From NCBI RefSeq assembly GCF_949987535.1, contig NC_080080.1, positions 58,626,668 to 58,690,667 of the forward strand: 64,000 nucleotides of DNA. The letters are read 5' to 3'. This DNA is from Balaenoptera acutorostrata (lineage: Eukaryota > Chordata > Mammalia > Artiodactyla > Balaenopteridae). The first letter of the stretch is position 1. Each line of letters starts with the position of its first letter. Below the pieces are notes generated by a model. It had not been told where the DNA came from and did not search any database. It saw only the letters and a program-made list of their open reading frames with translations. Shown here in pieces: positions 49,871 to 63,509 of this stretch. The position numbers and the translations under genes are program-made.

Positions 49871-50555
49871 ATGTTCTGGTATAATGTTATAAGTAATAAT
49901 CCTAGTTATTACTTTAAAATGTATATCTCAGAAATAACTAATTTTCTTGTCAACTGCATTATTATGAACTTTCATCAAATCTTTAACCATGGTCATTTTT
50001 AAGTCTTTTGTCATTTACAGACAGGTCTGGGTGTACTCTGATGATTTTGCAAATATGTTCCTATAAAAGGGTTTCATCTTCAAGAAATTCATGGAAAAGA
50101 CTCTGACAAGTACAGGTTTCTGGTAACTGACTGTACTGCTGAACTGAATGAATAAGCATTTTCAGAACTCTAATGAAAAACTGATGAACTCATAAAAGTG
50201 CTAACAAAAGATCAAGATGAAAAAAAAATTAATTACATGGGACTGAGTGAACTGATGAGGATGAGTATAATTTTTGTGACTTTCTGTCTGAATTAAAAAA
50301 AAAAAAAATCCCACAAGGACTCAGAGGCAAAGAATATACAAATCAATTTTCACTGCAAAGTAAAGGAGCTGTTACAGTGGAGGATTACTGGACTGAATGT
50401 CAATATTATGACATAGTATGAGTGTGTTTCATGTTTGGTAATTGCAATCATTGTTGCTTTTGTTGTGGTCATCCATGTACAATGCTTGGTGTCAGTCTAT
50501 TTATCTCTTGTAAAAATAAAATACAGTGTGTGTGTGTGGAAAAAAAAAAAAAAAG
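49871..50555 (+). pseudogene. Possible retrocopy tail (unidentified source)
   Basis: The stretch ends with AATAAA (50514-50519), 'tacagtgtgtgtgtgtgg' and an A15 run at about 50541-50555, the arrangement of a polyadenylated transcript. A second A19 run follows at 50580-50599. I do not recognise the source, see no convincing conserved reading frame and found no target duplication, so this is tentative. Confidence 0.3.
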
Positions 50556-50599
50556 AAAAGTATAGGAGTGAACCTCAGTAAAAAAAAAAAAAAAAAAAA

Positions 50600-53500
50600 T
50601 TCACGTTGTAAATAAGTTAATTAGATTTATAAAAAATGAATACTGTAACTAGCAATTATCCTATAAAGTATACTTTCTCTTCAAGGATGAATTTTAAAAT
50701 AGAAATATCTTGGTGTGTTTGAATAGCTTATGCTAATTAGTCACTGTGGAATACAACAGCATATATGGTAATTTAAATCACTGTTTACTAAAGAAAGAAC
50801 AAAGAGTCTCTAATAGAGCTAAAGAAATAGACATGATCTGAATGATAATAATTATCTAATATACCAAATGGACTGGATTCATTAAAGGAAAACATTCTTT
50901 AATTATTTACCAAATTTACTTGCTCAAACAAGTGAAGTTCATATGAAATTCTATAGTTTATTCTGAAACCTTTCTATATCACATCTACAGATCATGAAGA
51001 CTTTTGCTTGAGGAATACTCTTTTCAATATATTTTGCCTCATAAGACTTATGTAAGTCCCTTCTCTAATGACCATAAATGAGAGAGCCACATAAATGTGT
51101 TACAACTTTACTTTTTAGAAGCTTTGGAAAGCTTTCAACTCTGAAACTAAAATATAAAAGGTCTCAAATATATGTCATACTCTAATTATTAATCCCACAA
51201 TGAAAATACTTTGAACATACTTAAATTATTATGATGGGACTCAATTACATAGTACAGTTTCAATTGCTTACAATTTTTCTTTAATGGCATGATTAAGTTT
51301 TGCTTTCTGTGTGTACATATGGCTAAAAAATAAAATTGACAGTCTTTCTTAGAATATACAAAATGTCAGATTTTACCTTTGCAGTTGCCTTGTTAATCAT
51401 CTCCAACGACAAATTATGTTAATAAAGGTGGGAATATAAGAAAAAAGATTCTATTAAAATGCAGGATATTAATAACAGGATGATATATTGAAAACATTCT
51501 CAAATCTGATTTTTCAAGTCACTTCATTTCCATTATATATGCAGAAAATGGACTTTTACAGTAGCAAACCAGCTAATGCAAATTTATTCATTTTTTGCTT
51601 GCAAATAATATTACATCTGCATCATTTAAGCTTAGTTTCCCAAAAAATAGCCATTCTGAGGTCTAGTAGATTAGAGTCACAATGATACTATAAAGAAATT
51701 GCTCACATTAAACATAAAAGTTATAACAAACTGGCACGATGTCAGTGAGTTATAAATGCTTAAAGAGTAAAAACATCCCCCCTTTTCCCTCTCATATCCA
51801 TAAATGGCTAAAATTGCAATGAAATTCATCACCTACACAGGCAAAATGTCCTTGGATTCTCAGCTCACGTTCTTGGATTTTGTGCTGAAACAAAGATGAA
51901 GGATATGGTGGTAACTTTCAAACAGCACGCAGTAAACCAAACCTTACAAAAATGCATTTTGGGTAACTATTTTTATGGAATTTCCTGACTCATATTTTTA
52001 GAGTTCAAACATTGAGAAGAAATATTATGCCAATGAATACTCAATAATGTTTAGGAGTTAAACTGGCTACCTAATGAAGACAATATTCTCATTCTTCCAT
52101 CTTGGCGACATAAACGCACCAGGACTGTACTCATAATCTTTTTCAAACTAAGTATAAAAATAACAAAGTAGTCATAATTATAAACCGATCCTGCTGCTTA
52201 AGGAGAGGGATGGCTTGGGCCTGAAGGACCTGAAGTTTTATAAGAATTTAATAAAAATGAAATATTTCTCACTTCTTTTAGAATATGATCTGAAATGCAA
52301 ATAAAGGAAAAAATAACTCACATCTTCCTCGTAATACATTTTCTAAACGGAGTTGAATCATTAAATTTATACATGTTAAGATTGTACTGCATTAAGAAAT
52401 CAATTAATTATGAAATTCTTGAAAGCCTAGGATTAAGCAACGTTTAAATTTTTATATCAAGCTGCAAACTTAATCTTATCTTGGAGAAGCAAGTTTAATC
52501 TTATGTTAAGTGTTATATACCAGTGCCAACAAATTAATATTCTACTTTACAAGAAATATTTCTGTGTGCTTTTCTTTAAAATCTTTTTTTGAGCATTGGT
52601 TTTTCATATTAAATATTTGATTCTTAGCTTTAAAATGAAGAAACATTAAACTGTAAAAGAGTGAACAGTATGGATTTCTGACATTATATAAATACTTACA
52701 GAAATGAAAACATGGTTTTCTACCAATGGAAAAACTTTAAGGCCCTAAGTACTCCTCAAATACAGTGTACACCCCTTTCAAGTTCCCACAGTTGCATAGA
52801 CCATTATGTGAAAGGATGTGAATCCATGTGGCATTGGGAGATGGAATAAGGAGACTTCAACTCAACTCAGTCTAGAGAAGAACTAATAAGATGGATCGCA
52901 ACCTAATATGGCTGCTATGTGAGCTGGAAATGAACTGATGAACTGATGGGATGAGGTCAAGCAGAGGCTGGATAAACAGGTGTGGTTTTTCTCAGGTTCC
53001 TTCAATTCGAAGATTTTATTAGTCTGTATAGTTAACAGAGATACATACATGTTGATACGACATGATAAAGTCAGCTAGACATCACCTCATCAAATAGTGT
53101 TTACATGGCTGGCATGCATTAAATAGCTTCAGAAAAATCAAGGTTATAATTTTTCTAAAGGTACCTTTGCTATGCTCATGATGAGACTCCATACACCAGA
53201 AACGTAAATCTAAAGACCCCCGAGGTCATCCACGAGAAATTAAAGAACAGTGACCCAAATTAGGATGTGATCGAAAATCCTCTGCGCGTCTAACGACAAT
53301 GCATGGTGTCATTTCAACAAATCTTTGTGAACTCTGAAGAGAGGTCAGCCAAGTCATTGTGATCATTTGGGACTAAGAACACCAAGGGAAAGAACACTGG
53401 GAGAGTGCCCTGCAAAGAATTAAAAGAACACCAACGTGTACAGGGTCAAGAAGAGGGCTGTGTGAAGGAAATCAGTCATTCACTCACAGTAGCAAATGCT

Positions 53501-56299
53501 GCAGAGGTGAGGATCGTGGCCTTTAAGAGGGTAGTTTCAAATATTGAAGTTGCAATCTAGGTTGCAGTGGGTTGAGGAGTGAATGGGATGCCCAGATAGG
53601 AACCCTGCTGTATTCTCAAGTGACTATGTTCTTCTCAGAGTTCCATCGTATGTCCTTTCTGGATATACTTGACACTTCTGATGGGACAGTACCACATAAG
53701 ATAGAAGAGATACAAAACTTTTTCTAAATTTCTTAGAATCAGACCATCTGTTTTGACTAATTTTAACCTTAATTATAAGGAAAAACTCTTGGAATTATTT
53801 TAGATCAATGTTGAAATTATGTTTTAATAGAAATTTTGACTAAGAAGAATAGTGCTCAGTATTTGGTTCATTTGCCATGTACTTGGGTCTACTATTTCAA
53901 GAAACTGAGCAACACAAAGATCATCCTCAATGGGACTTACAATGTGTGCTTGAAACAATGACATAGGCTTCTGAATCAGTTTGATAGTCTTTAGTTTGGG
54001 GAATTTTCTTCTTCAGTGTGAAAGTGTTTTTCAGGTCAGATACTTTGGCTCAGTTACTCACAAGCTTAGCATTTTCAAACTGTGTCCAAGAAGACTGACA
54101 AGTCCAATTTACTGACACCTTTTATAAGTGTAGATATTAATGAAAGTCTCCCAAAATAGCTTACATTGTAAAGGCTATGGAAAGTCAAAGTCATAGTACT
54201 CAACTTAAGTTGAGGTCTGATATAAAAGAATCTTTTAACAGAGGATAAAGGTAGGATTAAGTGGCAATAAAAGGGTCTAATTTAGAAAGGTACATATTTT
54301 TATCAGCAAGTTAAAGTCTCCTCTTTCAAGCTCTGATTGTATTTCTGAATTGGACATATCCTTTCTCTCATTTAGCAACTGGGGTATCGGGGGAGGGAAC
54401 ACTCTGTGTACTGAGGTATGGTATTTAACTGAATTCCTGTTAAGGTCTTATTGCTTAATCACAGGCAAGATAGTATCTAAAATGGTGGCATCGAAGTGTT
54501 AAATCTGGTTGCTACCCCAGATTTGTAATTCTGGAAAGGAAACAATTCACTGATGTTAAGAAGGCACATCATTCTTCAATGTATATATTGAAGTATTTAC
54601 TGTTTGGCCCTACACAGAAAAGGTTTGCTGACTCCTATTACAGATTATTAGAATCCTGACCGAAAAGCAAACTGTAAAATACACCACACACACACAGAAC
54701 ATGAATGAGATGACTGGAATTTTGAACATTGACTAGGTTTTTGATATTAAGAGATTAATTTTAGTGAGGCATAAATATGCTATGCTAAAAAAAAGCACAT
54801 CAAAATTGAGTAAACGGGGGGGGAGCGGGGGGGGGGGGTGGTAGGATGAATTGGGAGATTTGGATTGACATATATACACGTATATACACTAATATGTATA
54901 AAATAGATAATAAGAACCTGCTGTATAAAAAAAATAAAATAAAATTCAAAAAAAACTGAGTAAAGATCTTATCATAACTTTCCTTAAGAATAACTTGGGG
55001 TGGAGTTGGGGACTACGGAAGCCTGTGAATTTCATCCTTTGAGAAGAGGTGATATTCTTTCCCTACTCAGAAAATATGTGGAATGAACATTAGCCCCAAG
55101 TTCCTACAATTTTACTGAACTGCTTTGTTGGATACGAAACCTCTAGGTCAGTCTTCATCATCTAGGTCCCCCAAACAGTAGGTAGACTCTACTAAGGTGT
55201 CCATTTCCCTGAGTACACAGATGGGTCTTCCGAGAAAAGAGGAGCTTGTCTAATCCTACAGACTTGTCCAGTATAGCTGACAGAGAACTGGGAGGCACCT
55301 AGAAAGTAGTAAGTTTTCAAGGTGAAAGTATTCTTTCTCCTCTTTCTTACATTGAAGAGGGACAAAGCAAAGTGCTGTGTATGCATTACTAACTTAATCT
55401 GCACTGTTTTATATTTTCACTCCACACCTCACAATCACTAACTTTTTTAAATTGCTGAAATGAAAGGCCTCTTTGATAAAGTTCCCTGATTGTCTAACTT
55501 TGCATCTTTTCCCATCCCAAATGTCTTGCAGAATAGAGAACAGAATATACACTGTGATCCCATTATCCATCACAGGTAACTGTTTTCTCACAAATTGGTA
55601 TTCAGTACATCTGCCAAATACATGTATGACCAAAGAGGAAAAGAGTCCACTGACTGAAATGGGAGCTTACATTTTGAGTGTCACGTAAGTCACCAGTAGT
55701 AACAAAGAAGGGCCAGCAAATAGACTAGGGTGCTAAAGAGTCAGCGACCTTCAGAAGGCACAAATAGGGCAAAAGTTTAGGATGATTAATGGCTCAAAAA
55801 TAACTGCCTGAAGTCTAAGGTAGGATTCTAATAAACACCCTTAAGCCTATGAAATAATAAAATCTTTTAAGGAAGCAAATCAAAGAAAAACTATACCTAC
55901 ATATATAAAACTCTAGTTGTTTACCTAGAACTAAAGTAATTCTTAAAATAATTTCTTCTCATTTCCCTTGCCATAGATGAGAAGTATAAGACCCTGGGTT
56001 AGTAACTCTTGGACACTGATCCAATTCCTATAATTGCCATTCTTTGGAATGAGCTAATTGTTTTAAGTGGCAATTACTTGAAAATTTAGTGTGGTGAAAC
56101 TTGCTTTGGAGAATCACTCATGTCTCTTATGTAAATACCACCATCTCAGTTTAGGAATCTAGGTGCTACCAAAATCCAAGTGGATGACATAAGAACATGG
56201 TACAGATAAACACACATTTGTCTTTCATATGGTAAAATATAAATGCAAAACCCAACATTCCTCTTCACAAATACCAAAAATTCGTATCAGTAAACTAAA
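50600..56299. other. Unique AT-rich sequence downstream of ZBTB10
   Basis: Only the small L1 3' fragment (54815-54956) and a hAT relic (about 54593-54640) are recognised. No exon seen. Confidence 0.45.
54815..54956 (+). mobile_element. Very short L1 3'-UTR fragment
   Basis: A 142-bp L1 3' end: a G-run (54816-54841), then 'ttgggagatttggattgac', 'aataagaacctgctgtat' and an A-rich tail. It is flanked by TGAGTAAA at 54807-54814 and 54957-54964. Same L1 family as the element at 45780-49610. Confidence 0.85.
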
Positions 56300-59200
56300 A
56301 CATCAGATCCAAATATCTTTATTGATGCATTGCTGCGGTCTACACTACATGAAGGAATACACTCCAGTCGGGTTTTCTTCCTAGTTTTTTCACATCTTCC
56401 TTATATACACTGAATATTAGACATTTAGATGTTAGTGGTGGCTATGCCAGTCATTAAGATTTTGCAGCAAGTGGCTGATACTTAATCTTGTCACTTGCTA
56501 TGGAGATGGTGTAGGTTAAAAAAGAATCACAGAAGACTACTTGCATTGAGATGTCTATGGTGGTATTAGCGAAAGGTTGGGTTTGGTCATTGTGCCTTTG
56601 GGTATGGACACCTATGGTGGTGTTGGGATAAAGGGCCCCGAGGGCTCAGTGTGATCCCTATGCATGGCACAACACAAACTACTTCTAAACAAAATTAGCT
56701 ACATGCCACGAGATACTAGCAGGCAAAAGCCTTAAAAATGTTGAGGTCTTTAAAATAATCACTCACTTAGGAAATAATTTCGAGCTCAGACTATGTGTCA
56801 GGAATTTTATCTGAATATAATTTGTAGTCTCTAATGTGAAAGTTTTCCCGAATGTTAAATATTTATTGAATGAGTTTGTTGTGGGGAAGATACTGAAATG
56901 AAAGCCGAGGAGCCCTGGTCTAAAATTGACTGCAAAGTCATTATAGTTCCCTCTCTGGGAATCAATTCTATATTAGTTATCTCCTAAATCTTTATAAAGT
57001 TTCTTTACACCTAAAAAAATTCTACAATTATTGAGACCATTTTATATATTATCCTCTCAACAGCTGTTGGGACATGTGTCAAGAAGGCTGTCTTTTGCAT
57101 GTCTTTCACTAAGGCTCTAAAACAGACCTAATTATGCGTGGAAAATTAGTATTTTCTTATTGCCAAACTGATTCTATTGGAAGAAAGAAAAAACATTCAG
57201 AAGGTCGTATTAACAGCATGTAGGGTACCATGCAACTATGGAGCCTATTTTTTATTCACTTTAACTGAATAGATTTCCTGTAGTCCATTTTTAAATTTCC
57301 CTTAGTTCAAAATTCACTTAGGACATAGACTAAGATCTGAAGGACCTCTAATTTTCTTATCTAACTATAGATCCAATAACTGAATTTCCTACACCAGCTT
57401 CCAAACATTGGTCTGTGATGACTTGTGGTGAAAAAGAAAAAAGCTCAAGTAACAGTTTTTTCCGTAAAGCTAAACATGATATTCTAAGTTTCAACTGTGT
57501 TCATTTTGGTGTCAAAATATCCTTCATGAGATATTTACACAAAATTTTATCAACATTCTAAGCAAAACAAAAAGTTGATAACTACAATGGTCCAAAAAAA
57601 TTACAACAAAAAAATCCACCTTGAAATAGAAATTTTTGGTCAATACTGCCTTAGCCAAAATGCTTCTCAGGTAATCTTTCATTTTATTTAGGACATCTCC
57701 AGTGGTGAGGGGGTTTGGTTTTTTCCTGGAGTAATCCCACTTCATCTTCATTTATTAAAAACTGCTTTTTAAACCTTGAGCACTCTGAGCAGTTCCAATC
57801 CTAATCCCTTGGAACCGCAGAGAGTCTATCTATATAAACCATTAGAATATATCTAATTCTGCCACATGACAGTTCTTTTAAAAGTTTAAAGATACTAACA
57901 ATTATATGCAATACAGGCATCCCATCCATTAATTTGCTGTTTTCCAAGTAAATCAAAACTCATTTCTTTAATAATTAAAAGCCTGGATATCTAGTCATTC
58001 TATGATTTCCTTTGGGCTATTACTAACACCACCACCACAAAAACCTCTTAAAAGTATGTTTTTTCTGTATTATTAAAAAGTTTCAGAATTGAAATTTATA
58101 TATTTACTTATAATCCATTAATCCACTAGTATGCAGCAAATATGAGATGAAGTAGTTCACCTTGGCTTTTCAACCCATTTCCAAAAGTATGTACATTTCA
58201 GGAGGAATATTTCAATGTTTTCTACAACCTGTAGAGAATTCCAAAAAAGTAATAAAGATGAAAGACAATATGCTGATTACAAAGCACTGCTATTAATTAA
58301 AGCAGCTCTCCAAGCATTACTAGGAGGTAGTTTGGGTCTTTTACGCACTTCACATAAAAAGAGACAAACCAAAAAACCCTTAATATTCTACAATTCAAAC
58401 TTGTAAACCTTAAGTACAAAGGTATCTGAATTATACATAAGTCAAATTTTACAAAGGTGTTCCCGACCCCAATTAGTCTAAATTAGTATATGTTAAAAGC
58501 AAAGAAATCTGAATTAAATGTCAGAGTCAACAAAATTCACAAAGCCAGAAGCAGTTCAGTGCTCACAAGTTTATATTTTTAGGTTTGATAAAGATTCTTG
58601 TGTATTTTCTAAATACACAGACAAAACAGTTGTGGAAGTTTACATACATGTCTTAGGACACTTATACTAGGTAGGTAAATTACATTAAAAAATTGGTCTT
58701 CGTAAAAGATCTTCCCAAAGAGCTTTTACAAACAGCAGGCAGAAGAAAGTGTTCTTTTATGTTTACAGTGTTTAAAATGCTGATTCTCCCATTTCATAAT
58801 GGCCTCAACCATCCCTCTCCTAAACCCCAAATTTTGTTCTCAATAGCCAGCATATTCCAAATTTTAAGTACCCAATGTCATAAAATTCAGGGCTAGAAAA
58901 CATCTTTTAAAGTGTGCTTATCCCTAATACATTTTAAACTACCTTGAACGGTTTAACTTCACTTGAAAGTAGGGATACAGCAAGAAAAAAAAAACCTTTC
59001 CATTCAAAATCCTAAAGTGACTAAGAAAAAAACACCTGTTAGTTCTAAGCATGTATATTATGTACCATAGTTAAGCTTAAGGATCTGGGTGACTGAACGG
59101 CACAAAAACTGGGGTTCACATCTAGTTCTTCAGTTAAAAATCATCCTTTTAAAAATGAAAATGCTATAGCCAATTAACAGCATGTGCTACACTGAGGTTG

Positions 59201-59394
59201 GGTATCTTGCTTATAATCATGTGATGTAACAATTGCTGTACTAGGAGGAAAGAGTATTAAGGATATTTGGGGGAGGAAGGATTAGACATTCAAATTCCTA
59301 ACATAGCTGTTTTACAGGAAAAAGATGTCTCCATAGACAGACTCCTTTAAAGAGCTAAAATCCTACAAAAGTTGGGGCAACAGAGCCCCCTAAA

Positions 59395-59595
59395 AAGAGC
59401 ATGGGCTTCAGAATCAGACCTGGTCAAAATCCAGCTCTACCACGTAGTAACTGTGTTACATTAGTGAAACTAAATTAAGCAAATTTCAGTGGAGCCTTTC
59501 CTCTTGTATAAAATGGAGACAATAGCACCTACTTATAGGGAATCTGATAAGATAATGTAAAGCGCATGGCACGTGCAGGCACTAAAACAAAATGC
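59395..59595 (-). repeat. MIR relic, antisense to the window, sense to ZBTB10 context
   Basis: 'catgggcttcagaatcagacctggtcaaaatccagctctaccacgtagtaactg ... ttgtataaaatggagacaatagcacctac', reversed MIR. Confidence 0.7.
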
Positions 59596-59874
59596 TAGCT
59601 TTTGGAATTATTCAGAAAAATAACTTTTTCATCCTATGTTAACATCCTAAAAACATAAATAAAACTTATTGGTTTTAAATTTTATGATTTTTAAGACCCA
59701 TCTTCCATCACACTTTCCCCTATTATACTACTCCAGTCATCTTCAGGCCTTTTACAGCACATTGTATTACTACAAATTTCTAAGCCCCAATCTTTTCATT
59801 CCCTATTTTCTCCCTATTCTCCACCCCTTTCCCCACTTCTTTTCGTCTTGGTATCCATGTATTATTAAACAACT

Positions 59875-59960
59875 AAGATGTGTCATGCCCCTATTACGCA
59901 CCAGGCAGTGTTCTAAGCGCTTTACATGAATTAACTCATTCATCTCACTCTTCCTTCATC
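59875..59960 (+). repeat. MIR relic
   Basis: 'attacgcaccaggcagtgttctaagcgctttacatgaattaactcattc' is the MIR 5' half, in opposite orientation to the neighbouring relic. Confidence 0.7.
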
Positions 59961-61924
59961 AGGATGGCTCTACCAAAACCAGCTCATGTTTTCCCCCCAG
60001 ATTTCAGAGCTACTCATTACTGTTCAGTTTCCCCTTCCTATAATGTTTTTTTTTTAGCTCTTAATTGCTATGGTGCTAAACTTTAGCAAAATATCTAGTG
60101 AATATGAAAAATGAGGGCCAATAACAATGAAAAATCAGGGACCATATGAAGTAACTGTCTCTGAGACTCGTAAGAAAGAATACATGATCTTGATTTATGA
60201 GAGGGTCTGTTACTACAAAATGAATAGGAAATGAACAGTTTATACTCTTCCCCTTCATTAAATAAAAGCTCTAAAATATTTTTCATTTAAAATATAAGTT
60301 ACAAGAGAAAAATTCAGCAAATGCGTAACACATAATTCCGCCAGGGCTCCACAGACAAAATTTTGAGTATTCCATTGTCACCTCTCTGAGACCAATCATA
60401 AGTTCTTAGTATCTATCAACTTCCTGAAATTGTACTGTAAGTCAGAAAAAGAATATACTTAAAAAAATAGAAACATCCAGTAGTATACCTTAGTACTAAA
60501 CTATTTTTTTAAAAAAGATCTGGAAGGGAAAAGGCAGTCCCCTCGAGATCATGAAACAAAATAAGTTAGGCAGTCAGCAAGTAGAAAAATCTGTCAATTC
60601 TGTTTCTGGTAAAATGTTTACTTTAAAGACGAAATTTTTATATAGGCTGAGGCTAATATATTCAAGAGTATAAACATTTTTCCTTTGGATTACCTTTCTA
60701 AAAACAAACTCTTAAAGTATATTTCAGTTGACTAAAAATATAGCCAAATCTGTCACAACACAACATAAAAGGTAATGGACAATAATTATAGAATATTTTA
60801 AATTAACAGTAACAAGCCATCTACATCAAACCTTGTTTCCAACTAAAACCAAAACAAAAGCACAACAATCCCGTAGTGTACCAAGAGTGTATTTCAATTT
60901 ACTGTATGCAATCTAACAAAAATTTGGTCATAATTTACCAGATATACATAAATGATTTAAGTAGTAAAAGAAAATTCAGTTTAAAGAGAGTAAGTTCATA
61001 TCTTAAGGAAAAGTAAAAGTACATTAAGAATGTAAAGCCAAGTCCAGTTTCTATGCAGTAAGTGAACTGTAGTTCACTTAAGTGAATCTAATAAAGCAGA
61101 CTTAGGTGATTTTTAGATATATATCTTTTCTCTTTAATATATATTTATATATAGACAGATCTACCAATTGTAAACTATGGTTTATTTTAAAGGAGAGGGA
61201 TAAATGGGATGAAAGAAATCTTTATACTATACTTACATATTCACAAAGCAGAACATTTTACGTTTAAAATACTTTTCCATTCATAGTATCTTTGCCCAAC
61301 TAACGTCTACTTTGGACCCAACCAGAATTACATTTTACTCATTTGTCTAGAACATTGAGAAAAAGATGTACTCTTCAGTCTTAAAAGTCAAACCAAAACT
61401 ATTCATGTCAGTTTTTCAGTTTTGTAGAAACTATGATAAAGTTTAGGTGACAAATGATGCATCTAACCATGTAACTGTACTTTATCTTTCTTTGATTTAT
61501 CCAAGCAGAAGCATCAGTGTCTAATGTTAAACCATTTTTCTACTGAAATCAGAGACGATAAGAAAGCCTGTCTCTTAAAAAACCTATCATCTTTTCAATT
61601 TTGATCGGATGGAGCACCAAAAGGATTATGTCTGTCAAAGTGTACTTTGCAATTTTTTCCACACGACTAGCATAATTTAGTTACCTGATATAGAATAGGA
61701 AAATATACTCAATTTCTATTTAAAAGAAAGCTGAAAATATGATATCCCTCAATCTTATATAATATACAATATGTTCCTGATAAATGTTGTGCATGTTAAT
61801 ATCAATTACGTGAAATGCTGCTGTGAGTCAATCAGCTAATTCATCTGTCATCAGGCTAAATAAGTCTGGCAATTTCAACTTAACACATCACCCCCTTGTA
61901 CCCTGAAGAATTTAGTTAACAGAA

Positions 61925-63203
61925 TAAAAATTGTAAAGCCTCTCAATGCTTTATTTGTAAGATTTTTGCAGATTGTTGAATCATGGTGACTACTAGAAAG
62001 ACTATTATATCAAGATGTAGTGACTTCAAGGAATTGAAAAATAAATTAACTAAATTATCTATCATAATTTCAAACACTGAATACCCCAGTAAGTATGAAA
62101 CAAAAGAGAATGCACTTTTTGTGTTAATTTTAATGATAAAAAGGGCACAGGAGTAAAAACCTGATATTTCACTTATATTGCATAACAAGCTAACCAAAAC
62201 TGGACATGGAGGATAAATTATAAAACAAATCATTTTATCTATGACTTTTCTTTCGATTAGATTTCTGTCTTTTCAAATAGGACTGAGGTATAGTACACTG
62301 GCAAAAATAAAAAGAAGCAAACAAGAGTAGTGCCAAAGTAACAGATACCCAAAACCGAATGCCTTGTCAGAAAACGTCATATAGTAACCATTTATCAGAT
62401 TAGAGCAGCAGGAAAAAGTTACTTCTAAATCATAATCATTTTAGTGGTATTTGTCAACCTCACCACGGTACTTTGCAACATCATTCTTCATTTGTAAAGT
62501 AGTAAAATTCATGTCAAAAAGGAAAAGGGGAATGGAGGAAGTCAGTTAGTTCATTCCAATAAATTACCTCTCCAGTTCTTAGAGACATGCCCATCAGCAC
62601 AAAATTGAGAAATAATACCTAAGACTAGAAGAGACTTGGTTTAAGTTATGAAGCAAATTAAAATGGAAAATACAGAAAAGTAGAACCAATGGGGTTGAAA
62701 AGGCCCCTCACTGAAAATCTGTATTAAAAAAAATAAAATTAATAAAAATAAAAATAGAAACAAAACTCTACTAGTACAAACTAGCCTGAGTGGTTTGATG
62801 GACAGAGTAATTAGGTCAGCTGTCACTGTACTCTTAATAATGGATTTTCTTCATTCATGTTAAAGTGGCACATGAATGTAAGCTTTTTAAGAACAGGTAC
62901 TATATTTCCATAGGACCCAAATAGTTACTGTATATCCTATAAATAAAAAATATTTTTACTTTGATAACTGACTGAAGATGTGTGGACTCCATGTAATCCA
63001 ACCACAAGGTTGTCTGCTGTACAGTCCTGTGCAAATATAAAAAAAAATTTTTTTTGCTATAAGGCTTTGACCCTACAGTTTTCACAGCAACATAACTACC
63101 ATCCAGCATGTACCATATTTTGCAAGCCTTCAAGTTCAACAGTTCAAATTGTTGATTCATATTATGTCCAAATGCAGCATCCTTGAGGAGTATAGTAGGT
63201 CAG
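61925..63203 (-). other. ZBTB10: Proximal 3' UTR of ZBTB10
   Basis: AT-rich sequence directly after the TAA stop, free of SINEs and L1s. On the minus strand an AATAAA lies at 61950-61955, followed by a U-rich stretch around 61920-61935, a reasonable first poly(A) site. Further AATAAA hexamers occur to the left (about 61181, 57766, 57675, 57247, 56865 and 56318), so the UTR may extend several kb more. A miR-27 seed match of the 7mer-A1 kind (CTGTGAA on the minus strand) is at 63081-63087. The UTR assignment follows from position; its true end cannot be fixed from sequence alone. Confidence 0.55.
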
Positions 63204-63509
63204 TTAGTCATCTAGAGACATACAAACATCTCCGGATTCATCCCATCGAGATGCATCATTCTGATCTTCTCCATCATCAACCAGCTCTTCGTCAGCTTCT
63301 CCTCCTCCGTTCCCCTCATATTCTTCATCCCGAGGGAAATCTGTATCCTGTCCCTGATCTACACCTTCCTGCCCTCCTGGTTGTGATTTATCTGCACAGT
63401 CTACACAAACACCATAGCGTCGAGATCCATGTCTTATTCCAACACTGGCTGCTAACATGAAGATCTTCTTACACACCATACATTTGTATTTTTTATCCTT
63501 TTTATGCAC
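63204..63509 (-). CDS. ZBTB10: ZBTB10, last coding exon (C-terminal part)
   Basis: Terminal coding exon of a BTB/POZ zinc-finger transcription factor. It follows an AG acceptor at 63510-63511, opens in phase 0 with Val-His, and stops at TAA (63204-63206), giving 101 codons. The first His completes the second C2H2 finger begun in the upstream exon. Next comes an atypical Cys/His segment (CMVC, then GIRHGSRR, then CVDC) that may bind a further zinc, a Gly/Gln-rich linker and a strongly acidic tail ending CMSLDD. Family knowledge: ZBTB10 (RINZF) is a nuclear repressor of Sp-type promoters, and its fingers bind TTGGGG-type variant telomeric repeats. The symbol rests on recalled similarity, the two-finger layout and the split exons. 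The paralogue ZBTB34 is the main alternative; as I recall its coding region is not split this way. Confidence 0.8.
   Translation of the reverse strand: MHKKDKKYKCMVCKKIFMLAASVGIRHGSRRYGVCVDCADKSQPGGQEGVDQGQDTDFPRDEEYEGNGGGEADEELVDDGEDQNDASRWDESGDVCMSLDD

Larger units (their letters stand above)
56300..61924 (-). other. Possible extended ZBTB10 3' UTR or downstream flank
   Basis: AT-rich, mostly unique sequence with only two MIR relics (59395-59595 and 59875-59960). The AATAAA at 56318-56323 (minus) is followed by a GT-rich stretch just to its left, which would suit a distal poly(A) site and a 3' UTR near 6.9 kb. No real coding region is seen; the short open frames are random. Confidence 0.3.
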
